Shown: positions 28,307-39,941 of the stretch, one piece after another
Layout of the letters: each line of letters opens with the position of its first letter
Numbering within the stretch: position 1 is the first letter of the stretch
The notes under the pieces: model-generated
The model's database searches: none
The model's input: the letters and a program-made list of their open reading frames with translations, nothing else
What the model was told of the DNA's origin: nothing
Origin: Sva-07 sp963829585
Lineage (GTDB): Bacteria > Actinomycetota > Acidimicrobiia > Acidimicrobiales > Ilumatobacteraceae
Length of the DNA stretch: 64,000 bases
Assembly (NCBI GenBank): GCA_963829585.1
Contig: CAWHJD010000027.1
Location: forward strand, 62,001 to 126,000
Direction: 5' to 3'
Translations under genes and position numbers: made by a program

Positions 28307-28936
28307 ATGACCGAGTTCGCCGAGGTCGTGCGGGCTCGACGGATGACCCGGGCGTTCGACGACCGTCCGCTCGAACCCGGTGTCCTCGACGGTCTCGTCG
28401 ATCTGGCCGCTCGTTCTCCGAGCGCCGGCAAGACACAGGGCTGGAGCCTCGTGGTGCTCGAAGGGGCACAGACGGCGTCCTTCTGGGACACCACACTGCC
28501 GCCGGTGAAGCGTGACTCGTTCCGCTGGAAGCGGCTGCTCAACGCCCCGGTGATCGCTCTGCCGCTCGCCGATTCCAAGGCGTACGTCGATCGATATGCC
28601 GAGCCCGACAAGATCCAGACGGGCCTGGGATCGGGCGCATCGGCCTGGCCGGTGCCGTACTGGACGATCGACACGTCGATGGCCGTGATGACGCTGCTGT
28701 TGGCCGCAGAGAATGCCGGGCTGGGAGCACTGTTCTTCGGCGTGTTCCGTGGCGAGCGTGAGCTGCGTCATCTCCTGGGCATTCCGAGTGGCCTCGAGCT
28801 GCTCGGAGCCATCGCGCTCGGTCATCGCGCGGATCCGACCGACGAGATGACGGCCGTCTCGACCTCGGGCCCGGGTCGGAGCGCAGGTCGTGACCGTCGT
28901 CGATCGACTCAGATCATCCATCGGGGCGGTTGGTAG
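28307..28936 (+). CDS. Nitroreductase-family flavoprotein
   Basis: FMN-dependent reductase-like protein of 209 aa. VVRARRMTRAFDDRPLEPG and ARSPSAGKTQGWSLVVL are the N-terminal FMN-binding signature, and AENAGLGALFFGVFRGE is the second conserved block. The C-terminal 25 residues are Arg-rich and not conserved. The substrate cannot be predicted. Its 3' end overlaps the convergent YyaL-type gene by 23 bp. Confidence 0.82.
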   Translation: MTEFAEVVRARRMTRAFDDRPLEPGVLDGLVDLAARSPSAGKTQGWSLVVLEGAQTASFWDTTLPPVKRDSFRWKRLLNAPVIALPLADSKAYVDRYAEPDKIQTGLGSGASAWPVPYWTIDTSMAVMTLLLAAENAGLGALFFGVFRGERELRHLLGIPSGLELLGAIALGHRADPTDEMTAVSTSGPGRSAGRDRRRSTQIIHRGGW

Positions 28937-30968
28937 CCGCTTCACCGGTGGGGGTGTCGCCGGGGAGGGTCACCTTGCGTCCGGTGAGGGTTTCGGCGAA
29001 GCCCTGCAACGTGTCCTGCGGGGCCTGGCAGGAGTACTCGCGGCACACGTAGGCGAACCCGTCGGAACGTTCGTGCCACAGCGGCGAGTCGTAGGGCTCG
29101 CCCCAGGCCAGCACCGTGTCGGGCCGCCAGATCGACTGTGCGAGACGAACGAGGTCGGGACGATCGCCGACGATGACCACCTCGGTGATGCCGCGTCGAC
29201 GGAGATCGGTGGCGACGAGCGCATTCGAGAACCGGCCGGGCGACTTCGCCACCTGGCCGGCGAGCAGCTGCAGGATTCGGTCTGCCTGATTGGCGTACCG
29301 CTGTTCGCCGGTGAGCGCAGCGAGACGGAACAGGGCGATCGCCGCCGAGGAGTTCGCGGACGGTGTCGCACCATCGGCGATGTCCTTCTGGCGGACCACC
29401 AGCGCTTCGGCGTCCTCGGCTGTCGTGTAGAGGCCGCCGTGTTCGGGGTCCCAGAACCATTCGAGCATCGTCTCGGCCGTGGCGACCGCCTCGTCGATCC
29501 AGCGCGCCTCGCCGGTGGCCTCGGACAGGCGGGTGAACGCGTCGACGAGCGCGGCGTGGTCGGCGGCGAGCGCGGCGTGACGGGCCCGTGGGTCGCCGTC
29601 GGCCTGCCAGCTGCGTGACCACCGGCCGTCGGCGCCTCGGAGCTCGCGCAGCAGGAACTCGCCGTTGGCGATCGCCGCATCGAGCCAGTCGCGGCGTCCG
29701 AACACCGCTGCAGCTTGCGCGAGCGCGGAGAGGAACAACGCGTTCCACTCGGTGAGCACCTTGTCGTCGAGGCCGGGCCGGGGACGCAGTGAACGAGCTG
29801 CGAGGAGCCGGCGGCGCGCATCGTCGAGTTCGGGGGTCCGCACCAGTTGCCCGCGCGCCGACAGCCGGTTGGGGATCGACCGGCCCTCGAAATTTCCTTC
29901 GTCGGTGATGCCGTACCAGTCGACGAGTGCCCCGATCGTCGCTGCGTCGAGGTCGACGAGGGCGCGGCGTACCTCGTCGGGGGTCCAGGTGGAGTACCAG
30001 CCCTCGACCTGGTTGCCCTCGGGGTCCGGTGAATCGGCGTCCTCCGCAGAGTAGAAACCGCCGTCGGGGTGGCGCAGCGTGGTGAGGACGTAGTCGATGG
30101 TCTCCTCGACGACGAGCCGGTACTGCGGCTGGCCGAGCACGATCATGCCGCGGAGATAGGTGCCGAGCAGGAGCGCCTGGTCGTACAGCATCTTCTCGAA
30201 GTGTGGAACGAGCCACTCCCGGTCGGTCGAGTAGCGAGCGAAGCCCCCACCGATGTGGTCGTACATCCCACCCGAACACATGGCGTCGAGGGTGGTGGTG
30301 ACGATGTTCTTCGGCCCGTCGCCGGCGTTGGTCATGTAGGCGCGCAGCATGAGTTCGAGATGGAACGTCGACGGGAACTTCGGGGCCCGGCCGAACCCGC
30401 CCCACTCCTGGTCGAACGCCACAGCGAGAGCCTTCAGGGCCTGGTTGAGTTGCTCGACGCCCGGCGCGTCCTCGGCCGGGCGCAGATCGGCAGTCGTGTC
30501 GATCGCTTTCACGAGGGCGTCGACGTTCTGGCGGACGTCGTCGGGCTTGTTGCGGTAGACGTCGTCGATGGCGTCCATGAGCTTCACGAACGCCTCCTTC
30601 GGGAAGTAGGTGCCACCGTAGAACGGCTCGCGGTCGGGCGTCATGAACACGGTCATCGGCCAGCCGCCGCGTCCGGTCATCGCCTGGACGGCGTCCATGT
30701 AGACGGCGTCGACGTCGGGACGCTCCTCCCGGTCGACCTTGACGTTGACGAACAGTTCGTTCATCTTCGCTGCCACGTCGGGATCCTCGAAGCACTCGTG
30801 GGCCATCACGTGGCACCAGTGACACGCCGAGTAGCCGACCGACAGCAGAATCGGTACGTTGCGCCGCTGGGCCTCGGCGAACGCTTCGGTGCCCCACGGG
30901 TACCAGTCGACGGGATTGTCGCGGTGCTGGCGCAGGTACGGGGAGGTCTCGTCGGCGAGGCGATTCAC
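28914..30968 (-). CDS. Thioredoxin-domain protein YyaL (DUF255 / spermatogenesis-associated 20 family)
   Basis: A 684-aa protein with an N-terminal thioredoxin-like DUF255 domain, NRLADETSPYLRQHRDNPVD and a CHWC redox pair in SVGYSACHWCHVMAHE. A long alpha/alpha-barrel region like N-acylglucosamine epimerases follows (GGMYDHIGGGFARYSTD, HFEKMLYDQALLL, KVLTEWNALFLSAL). The biochemical role of the family is unclear. The open frame continues upstream to 31310, but the GTG at 30968 starts the conserved region and has a -10 box 7 nt before it. Confidence 0.88.
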   Translation of the reverse strand: MNRLADETSPYLRQHRDNPVDWYPWGTEAFAEAQRRNVPILLSVGYSACHWCHVMAHECFEDPDVAAKMNELFVNVKVDREERPDVDAVYMDAVQAMTGRGGWPMTVFMTPDREPFYGGTYFPKEAFVKLMDAIDDVYRNKPDDVRQNVDALVKAIDTTADLRPAEDAPGVEQLNQALKALAVAFDQEWGGFGRAPKFPSTFHLELMLRAYMTNAGDGPKNIVTTTLDAMCSGGMYDHIGGGFARYSTDREWLVPHFEKMLYDQALLLGTYLRGMIVLGQPQYRLVVEETIDYVLTTLRHPDGGFYSAEDADSPDPEGNQVEGWYSTWTPDEVRRALVDLDAATIGALVDWYGITDEGNFEGRSIPNRLSARGQLVRTPELDDARRRLLAARSLRPRPGLDDKVLTEWNALFLSALAQAAAVFGRRDWLDAAIANGEFLLRELRGADGRWSRSWQADGDPRARHAALAADHAALVDAFTRLSEATGEARWIDEAVATAETMLEWFWDPEHGGLYTTAEDAEALVVRQKDIADGATPSANSSAAIALFRLAALTGEQRYANQADRILQLLAGQVAKSPGRFSNALVATDLRRRGITEVVIVGDRPDLVRLAQSIWRPDTVLAWGEPYDSPLWHERSDGFAYVCREYSCQAPQDTLQGFAETLTGRKVTLPGDTPTGEAATNRPDG

Positions 30969-30975
30969 GGCATCG

Positions 30976-30981
30976 ACGGTA
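30976..30981 (-). promoter_or_regulatory. -10 box for leaderless YyaL-type gene
   Basis: On the minus strand the sequence reads TACCGT, ending 7 nt before the GTG start at 30968. Confidence 0.5.
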
Positions 30982-31042
30982 TCCGCCTCGGGCGCCGAGG
31001 CGCTGCGGCGACCACACCGCTCGGGGCGCCTCGAGCGTGTTG

Positions 31043-31048
31043 TATCGT
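31043..31048 (+). promoter_or_regulatory. Possible -10 box of the encapsulin operon
   Basis: TATCGT in the 124-bp divergent gap matches TANNNT. It would give a leader of about 38 nt before the first small gene. No convincing -35 or operator was seen. Confidence 0.25.
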
Positions 31049-31092
31049 CTCCGACAGAGTCAATAGACGGCGACGTCGGACAGCAGGGGCAC

Positions 31093-31263
31093 ATGGAACA
31101 GCAGGGGCAGATCGAGTCGACGGTGGCCGCACATCCGGCCGACGGTGACGACGTGGTCGCGGTGGCGCTCAAGGTGATCGACTCCGCGACGCAGGCGTGG
31201 AGCGCCACACGGACGATTGCGGAGAAGTCGGCCGATTCGGGCACGGAGAATGGCGAATCATGA
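31093..31263 (+). CDS. Small 56-aa protein coupled to the cyclase gene
   Basis: Encodes MEQQGQIESTVAAHPADGDD and a further 36 residues. It is acidic and Ala/Ser/Thr-rich, with one likely helix (VALKVIDSATQAW) and no known domain. Support for a real gene is positional: its TGA overlaps the ATG of the cyclase gene (ATGA), AGGGG lies 6 nt before its ATG, and a possible -10 box lies upstream. It might be a partner protein or a translational leader. Confidence 0.5.
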   Translation: MEQQGQIESTVAAHPADGDDVVAVALKVIDSATQAWSATRTIAEKSADSGTENGES

Positions 31264-34200
31264 TCTGCCACCACTGCGGCCAGGACGGCGCCACGGGGGC
31301 CCGGTGCCACCGCTGCGGCAACGCGCTCGGCAAGGTGTGCTCGTCGTGTTCATTCACGAACGTGGCGGAGTCCAGGTTCTGCGGGGGCTGTGGCAAAGCG
31401 CTCGAAGAGGCCCAGGCCGAGGACGCACTTGGGGAGCGCCGCCAGATCACCTGTCTCTTCGTCGATCTGGTCGGATCGACTCGATTGTCGCAGCGCCTCG
31501 ACCCCGAGGATCTGCGCGATCTCCTCGCGGACTACCAGAGTGTCTGCAACGATGCCGTCGAGGTGCACGGCGGCCACATCGCCCAATTCCTCGGCGATGG
31601 CATCGTGATCTACTTCGGGTACCCGCGGTCGCACGAGGACGACGCGCATCGGGCAGTGCGTTGCGCTCTCGACATCCTGGAGGAGATCGAGTATCTGAAC
31701 GCGAGGTCGGAGGTGTCGGATCCCATCAGGATCCGGCTGGGAGCACACACCGGACGTGTCGTCGTCGGACCGGTGGGTGCCGGAGACCGGCAGGACCGGA
31801 TCGCTCTCGGTGACACTCCCAACATCGCTGCTCGACTCGAGGCCGAGGCAGAGGTCGGAACCGTCGCGGTGAGCGACACGACCTGGCAACTGGTCGAACG
31901 CGGATTTGTCGGGAGAAGTCTCGGCCTGCGGACCTTGAAGGGTGTCGAGCGTCCCATGGACGTCTGGATCGTCGAACGGCGCTCCCGGGCGCACGACCGT
32001 ATCGATGTGGGTTTCGACCTGAGCCCGCTCGTGGCCAGGTCTTCAGAACTGCGTCGACTCGAGGAGATCGTCGACGATTCGTGCGCCAGCCGGCGAGCAA
32101 GGTTTGCGTTGCTGGTGGGGGAGGCCGGTCTCGGCAAGTCTCGCTTGGCCCACACGGTGCTCGAGCGCTTCGGATCCCTCGACAACACGATCCGTGTCGC
32201 CACGTCGACGCAGGAAACCGTGAACCTTCCCTTCGCGTCGATCCGCGATCTGTTGCGAGCCGAGCTCGGCGTCGCCGACGCCGCGGACCCGGTCGGCGCG
32301 ATCGAGTCGGTGCTCGAGGCGAACGATCTTCGCACGGATGCCAACGTGATGTATCTCGCTGATCTCCTCGACGTTCCGGTGGCGAACACGATCGAACGTG
32401 TGAACGAGTCGCCGGCCCGACTCCGAGGGGGCACGATGCAGCTGCTCGTCGATCTCCTCACACGATCCGCGTCCGGTTCGCCGACGTTGCTCTTCATGGA
32501 GGACTTCCACTGGGCCGACGCGTCCACGCTGGAATGCGTCGAGCGCCTGGTGGCCGCGTCGCCGGACGTTCCACTCGCCGTCGTCATGGCGGCGCGCCCG
32601 ACCATCGGTGGCCGCTGGATGGCCGATGACCGGATCGAGGTGGTCGATCTCCAGCGGCTCGACGCCGATGCGATCTCGACACTCGCGACCTCCGTCGCGG
32701 GTGGCAAGACGTTGCCTCGCGGACTGATGCGTGAGATCTCCGTGCGCAGTGACGGCATCCCGCTGTTCGTCGAGGAACTGACGAAATCGGCGATGCAGAG
32801 CGCCCAGTTGGTGGAACGCTCCGCATCGTGGGAGGTGCTCGGCGCAACCGACAGCGGCCATGTTCCTGCGACGGTCGAGTCCTCGTTGACGGCTCGGATC
32901 GACAGCACCGGTGGCTCACGGGCGACTGCTCAGTTGGCGGCCACGATCGGGCGTGAGTTCGATGTTCGTTTCCTCAAGGAGGTCAGCGAGCGCTCGCCCG
33001 AGACCGTCGACCTCGATATCGCAACGATGGTGGAGGCAGGATTGGTGAAGCCCGTCGGGGCCGAACGGAATCGGGTTGCGTTCCGACACGCGCTCATCCG
33101 AGACGCCGCGTACAACACGCTGCTGCGCGCCGCGCGAGCGACGTACCACCGTCGAATTGCCGAGGTGTATCAGCAGTGGGATGGTCCGGTGAGTCCCGAC
33201 GAGTTGGCCTATCACCTCCAGGCAGCAGGTGATCCCGCCCGTGCATGGCCGAACTGGGTCGCTGCGGCACAAGGTGACATGGCCTACGGGTCGCTCATCG
33301 AGGCCACCACTCACCTGTCCTTCGCGATCGCCTGTCTGCAGGCGCTGCCACCGACGAACGAGACGAAGTTGGCCGAACTCGAGATCCAGAATCAGATCTG
33401 GGGACTGTGGGCCGCGACCGAGGGTTGGGCGTCGGCCAATGTCTTGAATGCGTGCGAGCGCGGTCTGGCACTCGCACACGAACTCGAACGCCCTGATCTC
33501 CTGTACGGCTCGTTCTTCGGCCTCTGGACCGTGCAGTTCCTGCGCGGTGAGATGGCAGAGGCGCTCCAGGTGGCCGAGCAGGTCCGGGCCATGGCCGACA
33601 CGTCGGGGGTTCCGATGATCCAGGTCACCGGCGAACACGCACTCGGCTACACGCATCTCTATCGAGGTGAGTTGGTCGAAGCGCTCGAGGCCGCGGATCG
33701 CGGGCTGTCGTATTTCGACCTCGAGCAGGAACGTGCGATCGCGAACATGTTCCAGCTCTCGTCGTCGGTCGCGCTACGAGCGACGAGAGCCGAGGCGCTG
33801 TATCTGCTCGGTCGTGTGCGGGAAGCCGACCTCGAGTGGGAGGCGCTCGATCGACTCGCCCGTGAGCTCGGGCATCCGCCGTCGCTCGAGGCTGCCCTGG
33901 CGTTCATGATCCATGGGGGAAAGATCAGGCATGCCGCCAACGACCGACTCGCTCTGCTGAATCCGATCAGCGAGGAGATGCACGCCGTGACGGGCCCGGA
34001 AGGGTCGTTGCTGTTCCAGGCGGTCAGCCACTGTCTGTACGCCTCGCAGCTGCTCGACCTCGAGCGGGCCAGAGCCGAGATGGAGGTGGGTCTCGAGGCG
34101 TTCACGCAGACGGGGTCGCGCCTGACCGAGGTCAACATCCGGATCAACTTCGTCGAGACCCTGTTACGTCTCGAGGACTACGGGAATGCCGAACTCAACT

Positions 34201-34529
34201 GCAGTTTGCCGAAGCAGGGCATGGACGAACGTGGGGAGCGGCTCATGGAACCCGAAGTCTGGAGACTTCGGGGTCGCATTGCTGCTCTCACGGGACGAGC
34301 CGCCGAGGCGACGACCGCATTCGACACATCCATCGCCCTCGCGGACAGGCAACGATCGCTGGTGTTCCGCCTGCGCACCCTGCTCGATCGCCACGACCTC
34401 GACGAACTCGCGGACCGACGACGCGTGATCGACGAGATCCGCGAGACGTGTGAGCGCATCGATGCCCCGGACGTCGAGCCCGAGATCGTCCGTGCGAGTC
34501 GCACCATTGCCGCCGCCGTTGCGCTGTAG
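31260..34529 (+). CDS. Zinc-ribbon / class III adenylate cyclase / AAA ATPase / TPR signalling protein
   Basis: A 1089-aa cytoplasmic protein. Residues 3-44 have four Cys pairs (a double zinc ribbon). Residues 60-235 are a class III cyclase domain with metal-binding Asp69 (FVDLVGST) and Asp113 (FLGDGIV), plus ALGDTPNIAARLE with the catalytic Asn and Arg, so it looks active. An AAA/STAND-type ATPase follows, with Walker A GEAGLGKS near 288 and Walker B LLFMEDFHWAD near 410. The C-terminal half is TPR-like helices. This architecture is common among actinobacterial cyclases; the ligand sensed is unknown. The encapsulin gene follows after 41 bp on the same strand. Confidence 0.85.
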   Translation: MICHHCGQDGATGARCHRCGNALGKVCSSCSFTNVAESRFCGGCGKALEEAQAEDALGERRQITCLFVDLVGSTRLSQRLDPEDLRDLLADYQSVCNDAVEVHGGHIAQFLGDGIVIYFGYPRSHEDDAHRAVRCALDILEEIEYLNARSEVSDPIRIRLGAHTGRVVVGPVGAGDRQDRIALGDTPNIAARLEAEAEVGTVAVSDTTWQLVERGFVGRSLGLRTLKGVERPMDVWIVERRSRAHDRIDVGFDLSPLVARSSELRRLEEIVDDSCASRRARFALLVGEAGLGKSRLAHTVLERFGSLDNTIRVATSTQETVNLPFASIRDLLRAELGVADAADPVGAIESVLEANDLRTDANVMYLADLLDVPVANTIERVNESPARLRGGTMQLLVDLLTRSASGSPTLLFMEDFHWADASTLECVERLVAASPDVPLAVVMAARPTIGGRWMADDRIEVVDLQRLDADAISTLATSVAGGKTLPRGLMREISVRSDGIPLFVEELTKSAMQSAQLVERSASWEVLGATDSGHVPATVESSLTARIDSTGGSRATAQLAATIGREFDVRFLKEVSERSPETVDLDIATMVEAGLVKPVGAERNRVAFRHALIRDAAYNTLLRAARATYHRRIAEVYQQWDGPVSPDELAYHLQAAGDPARAWPNWVAAAQGDMAYGSLIEATTHLSFAIACLQALPPTNETKLAELEIQNQIWGLWAATEGWASANVLNACERGLALAHELERPDLLYGSFFGLWTVQFLRGEMAEALQVAEQVRAMADTSGVPMIQVTGEHALGYTHLYRGELVEALEAADRGLSYFDLEQERAIANMFQLSSSVALRATRAEALYLLGRVREADLEWEALDRLARELGHPPSLEAALAFMIHGGKIRHAANDRLALLNPISEEMHAVTGPEGSLLFQAVSHCLYASQLLDLERARAEMEVGLEAFTQTGSRLTEVNIRINFVETLLRLEDYGNAELNCSLPKQGMDERGERLMEPEVWRLRGRIAALTGRAAEATTAFDTSIALADRQRSLVFRLRTLLDRHDLDELADRRRVIDEIRETCERIDAPDVEPEIVRASRTIAAAVAL

Positions 34530-34570
34530 GCCACATTCCCAAACCAGATCAAACCGAAGGGGTACCGACC

Positions 34571-35467
34571 ATGACCGACACCGCAGGAAGCTTCCCGTGG
34601 ACCGACGACCAGTGGAGCCGCGCACGAAAGGTCGTGCAGGAGAACGCCCGCCGAGCGCGAGTGGCCAGTTCGTTCCTCCCGCTCTTCGGGCCGCTGCCCG
34701 CCGAGCAGGTGACGGTGAGTACGCAGGTGATGAGCACGGTCGACAACGTCAACGGATCGGCAGGCGAGGCTCCGCAGCGGCTGCAGATCGACACCGGGAA
34801 CGTGATGCCGCTCACGACGATCGCCGCTGACGTGTACCTTCGCAACTCCGACCTCGCCGACCCCGACATGTCGTCGGCACTTGCGATGATCGGGCGGGCC
34901 GCCGACCTGCTCGGCCGCGTGGAGGATTCGATCGTCTTCAACGGACAGAACGATCACGAACTGGTCGAACCCGTGCTTCCCATGATCTACACGGTGAGTG
35001 GCGGACAGGCATCCCCGGGGCTCCTCACCCACGAAGGCGTCCCCCGTGTGACGATCGATGCAGCGTCGGCCGTCGACTACCCGTCGGCCCTCGTCGCCGC
35101 CACCGTGCGAGCCATCGGTGAACTCGAGCGTTCCGGCTTCCACGGCCCCTTCGCTCTCGCGCTCGGCAACGATCTGTACCTCGATGCCAACTCCCCGAAC
35201 CAGAACTCGATGGTGCTGGCGAGCGACAGGATCCTTCCCTTCCTCAACGGGCCGCTGGTCCGCTCGGGCGCCATTCCTGCAGGCGAAGGTGTGCTCGTGT
35301 CGCTCGCCGCCGAACCGGTCGACCTGGTGGTCGCCACCGACCTCGAGCTCAAGTACATCCAGACGACCCTCGAGCCGCGAGCAGTCCTGCGCCTTCGTGA
35401 ACGATTCGCCCTGCGGATCAAGCAACACGAAGCCCTCCGAGTGCTGGTCAGAAGTGGCGCTGCATGA
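34571..35467 (+). CDS. Encapsulin-like nanocompartment shell protein (HK97 fold, Linocin_M18-like)
   Basis: A 298-aa protein that aligns by eye along its length with Family 1 encapsulins. FPWTDDQWSRARKVVQEN matches the N-terminal W/helix region. VMPLTTIAADVYLRNSDL matches the E-loop and spine. AADLLGRVEDSIVFNGQ matches the VRKVAEFEDEVIFRG segment of the Thermotoga shell, and GLLTHEGV matches GLLS. AATVRAIGELERSGFHGPFA matches the P-domain helix, and LRERFALRIKQHEALRVLV matches the final strand. No cyclic-nucleotide-binding insert is present. The gene overlaps the DUF3237 gene by 4 bp. A T=1 60-mer is inferred from the family. No ferritin-like or peroxidase cargo gene is adjacent. Confidence 0.78.
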   Translation: MTDTAGSFPWTDDQWSRARKVVQENARRARVASSFLPLFGPLPAEQVTVSTQVMSTVDNVNGSAGEAPQRLQIDTGNVMPLTTIAADVYLRNSDLADPDMSSALAMIGRAADLLGRVEDSIVFNGQNDHELVEPVLPMIYTVSGGQASPGLLTHEGVPRVTIDAASAVDYPSALVAATVRAIGELERSGFHGPFALALGNDLYLDANSPNQNSMVLASDRILPFLNGPLVRSGAIPAGEGVLVSLAAEPVDLVVATDLELKYIQTTLEPRAVLRLRERFALRIKQHEALRVLVRSGAA

Positions 35468-36083
35468 GCGGACCGGGACCACTCGCGCCCCGGCGGTCGT
35501 TGCTCACCGAATTGATGAAGCGCGATGCGGCGCCGTCACCTGACCCCTCGGGCGATCTCGAACATCCCGAACAGGCGCCCCAACGTGAGACGGACGATGC
35601 GCCGTCACCCCGATACGCGTGCGACTTCGTGTACTTCGCCACCCTCACCGCATCGGTTCGAGCCGAGGTGATCGGCGAGACTCCCGACGGCTATCGGGTG
35701 AACTTCTACGTCACAGGCGGGACCGTCCGAGGTCCGGATCTCGATGCACAGCTCCGTGCGGAGGGCGTGGACTGGATGACGATCCGTCCCGACGGGACCG
35801 GCGTGGTCGACGTGGGCGTCACCTATGAGACACGTGAGGGCGACTTGATCCTCGAACAGTCGGGTGGGGTGCTCCAGCTCGATTCGACGCAACTCGCCCA
35901 GGTGCGGGCGGGTGTCTTCGTCGGGTCGGCGCCGTACTACTCGTCGCCCCAGTGGAAGACATCGGCACCCGCATGGGCCTGGCTGAACCGCGAGCAAGGC
36001 TTCGGGGTCGGAGCGGTGGCCCTCCAGGAGTCGGTGATCCGATCCGACATCTACCTGCCGCGGCTGGGCATCGAGGTGACGTC

Positions 36084-36087
<4 letters not shown>
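35464..36087 (+). CDS. DUF3237 beta-barrel protein with disordered N-terminal tail
   Basis: 207 aa. Residues 1-50 contain a short basic/hydrophobic helix (PRRSLLTELMKRDA) and then a Pro/Asp/Glu-rich linker. Residues 51-207 match DUF3237: VRAEVIGETPDGYRVNFYVT, GTVRGPDLDAQL, DWMTIRPDGTGVVDVGVTYE, SAPYYSSPQWKT and PAWAWLNREQGFGVG. The fold is a small lipocalin-like barrel; the family function is not settled. The ATG overlaps the encapsulin stop, and the end overlaps the next gene. The tail resembles how encapsulin cargo carries a docking peptide on a linker, which is inference. Confidence 0.72.
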
Positions 36088-39074
<2,987 letters not shown>

Positions 39075-39087
39075 GTCGGCGGGCCGC

Positions 39088-39106
39088 ACCCCGGGCAGAT
39101 CGGGGT
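39088..39106. terminator. Possible bidirectional terminator
   Basis: ACCCCG and CGGGGT pair around a 7-nt loop (GGCAGAT) in the 31-bp gap between the convergent oxidoreductase-synthase fusion and fabI. There is no T tract, which is common in high-GC Actinobacteria. Confidence 0.4.
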
Positions 39107-39873
39107 CACGCGCCCATCGCGTGGTAGCCGCCGTCGACGTGGATGATCTCGCCGGTCGTGGCGGGGAACCAGTCCGACAGCAGCGCGATGCATGCCTTGG
39201 CGACGGGTTCGGAGTCGTTGACGTCCCAGCCGAGCGGCGCGCGGCCGTCCCAGCTGTCCTCGAACACGGCGAAACCGGGGATCGACTTGGCGGCCATCGT
39301 CTTGATCGGACCGGCCGCCACGAGGTTCGAGCGGATGCCCCTCGGGCCGACCTCCTTGGCGAGATACCGCGACACGCTCTGGAGGGCCGACTTCGCCACA
39401 CCCATCCAGTTGTACGCCGGCCAGGCCTGGCGGTTGTCGAAGTCGAACCCGACGAACGAGCCGCCCTCGCTCATGAGCGGCAGGAACGCGTCGGCGAGCG
39501 CCTTCAGGGAATACGCCGAGATGTGCATCGCCACGGCCACGTCGTCCCACTGGGCGGCGAGGAAGTCGTCGCCGAGGCACACCGCCGGAGCGAACCCGAT
39601 CGAGTGCACCACGCCGTCGACGTGTCCCCACTTCTCTGCCAGTGCCTCGCGAACCGCGACGCCGTGCTCGGGCACCGTCACGTCGAGTTCGTGGACGTCG
39701 ATGCCGTCGCCGAGTTTGCGCGCCGTCCGTTGGGTGAGCGACAGCGCTCGGCCCGCGCCGGTGAGCACGATGTCGGCGCCTTCGCGCTGTGCGAGGCGCG
39801 CCACGCCGAACGCCAACGAGGCGTCGGTCAGCACACCGGTGATCACGATCTTCTTGCCGTCGAGCAAACCCAT
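39106..39873 (-). CDS. fabI: Enoyl-ACP reductase FabI/InhA type
   Basis: NADH-dependent reductase of the FAS-II cycle, 255 aa, short-chain dehydrogenase fold. It is close to mycobacterial InhA: GLLDGKKIVITGVLTDASLA, DGVVHSIGF, the active-site block PAYNWMGVAKSALQS with the catalytic Tyr and Lys, NLVAAGPIKT, and ALLSDWFPATTGEIIHVDGG. The ATG is 7 nt from a -10 box. It stands alone and is convergent with the preceding operon. Confidence 0.94.
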   Translation of the reverse strand: MGLLDGKKIVITGVLTDASLAFGVARLAQREGADIVLTGAGRALSLTQRTARKLGDGIDVHELDVTVPEHGVAVREALAEKWGHVDGVVHSIGFAPAVCLGDDFLAAQWDDVAVAMHISAYSLKALADAFLPLMSEGGSFVGFDFDNRQAWPAYNWMGVAKSALQSVSRYLAKEVGPRGIRSNLVAAGPIKTMAAKSIPGFAVFEDSWDGRAPLGWDVNDSEPVAKACIALLSDWFPATTGEIIHVDGGYHAMGA

Positions 39874-39880
39874 GGATCGG

Positions 39881-39886
39881 ACCGTA
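39881..39886 (-). promoter_or_regulatory. -10 box for leaderless fabI
   Basis: On the minus strand the sequence reads TACGGT, ending 7 nt before the fabI ATG at 39873. Confidence 0.5.
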
Positions 39887-39941
39887 GATCATCGCGCCGG
39901 CGCCTTGAAGCTTCACCGCATCGTTGTGCCACGCTGTCGCC

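Noticed and set aside
30969..31310. N-terminal extension of the YyaL-type protein back to 31310
   Set aside because: The extension is Cys/Pro-rich, unlike the family, runs antisense to the small gene, and lies upstream of the -10 box at 30976-30981.
34571..35467. Family 2 encapsulin assignment, prompted by the neighbouring polyprenyl synthase
   Set aside because: The N-terminal arm and cyclic-nucleotide-binding insert of Family 2 are absent; motif order fits Family 1 better.
34571..35467. Prophage capsid protein
   Set aside because: No portal, protease, terminase or tail genes are nearby, and the flanking genes are metabolic and translationally coupled.
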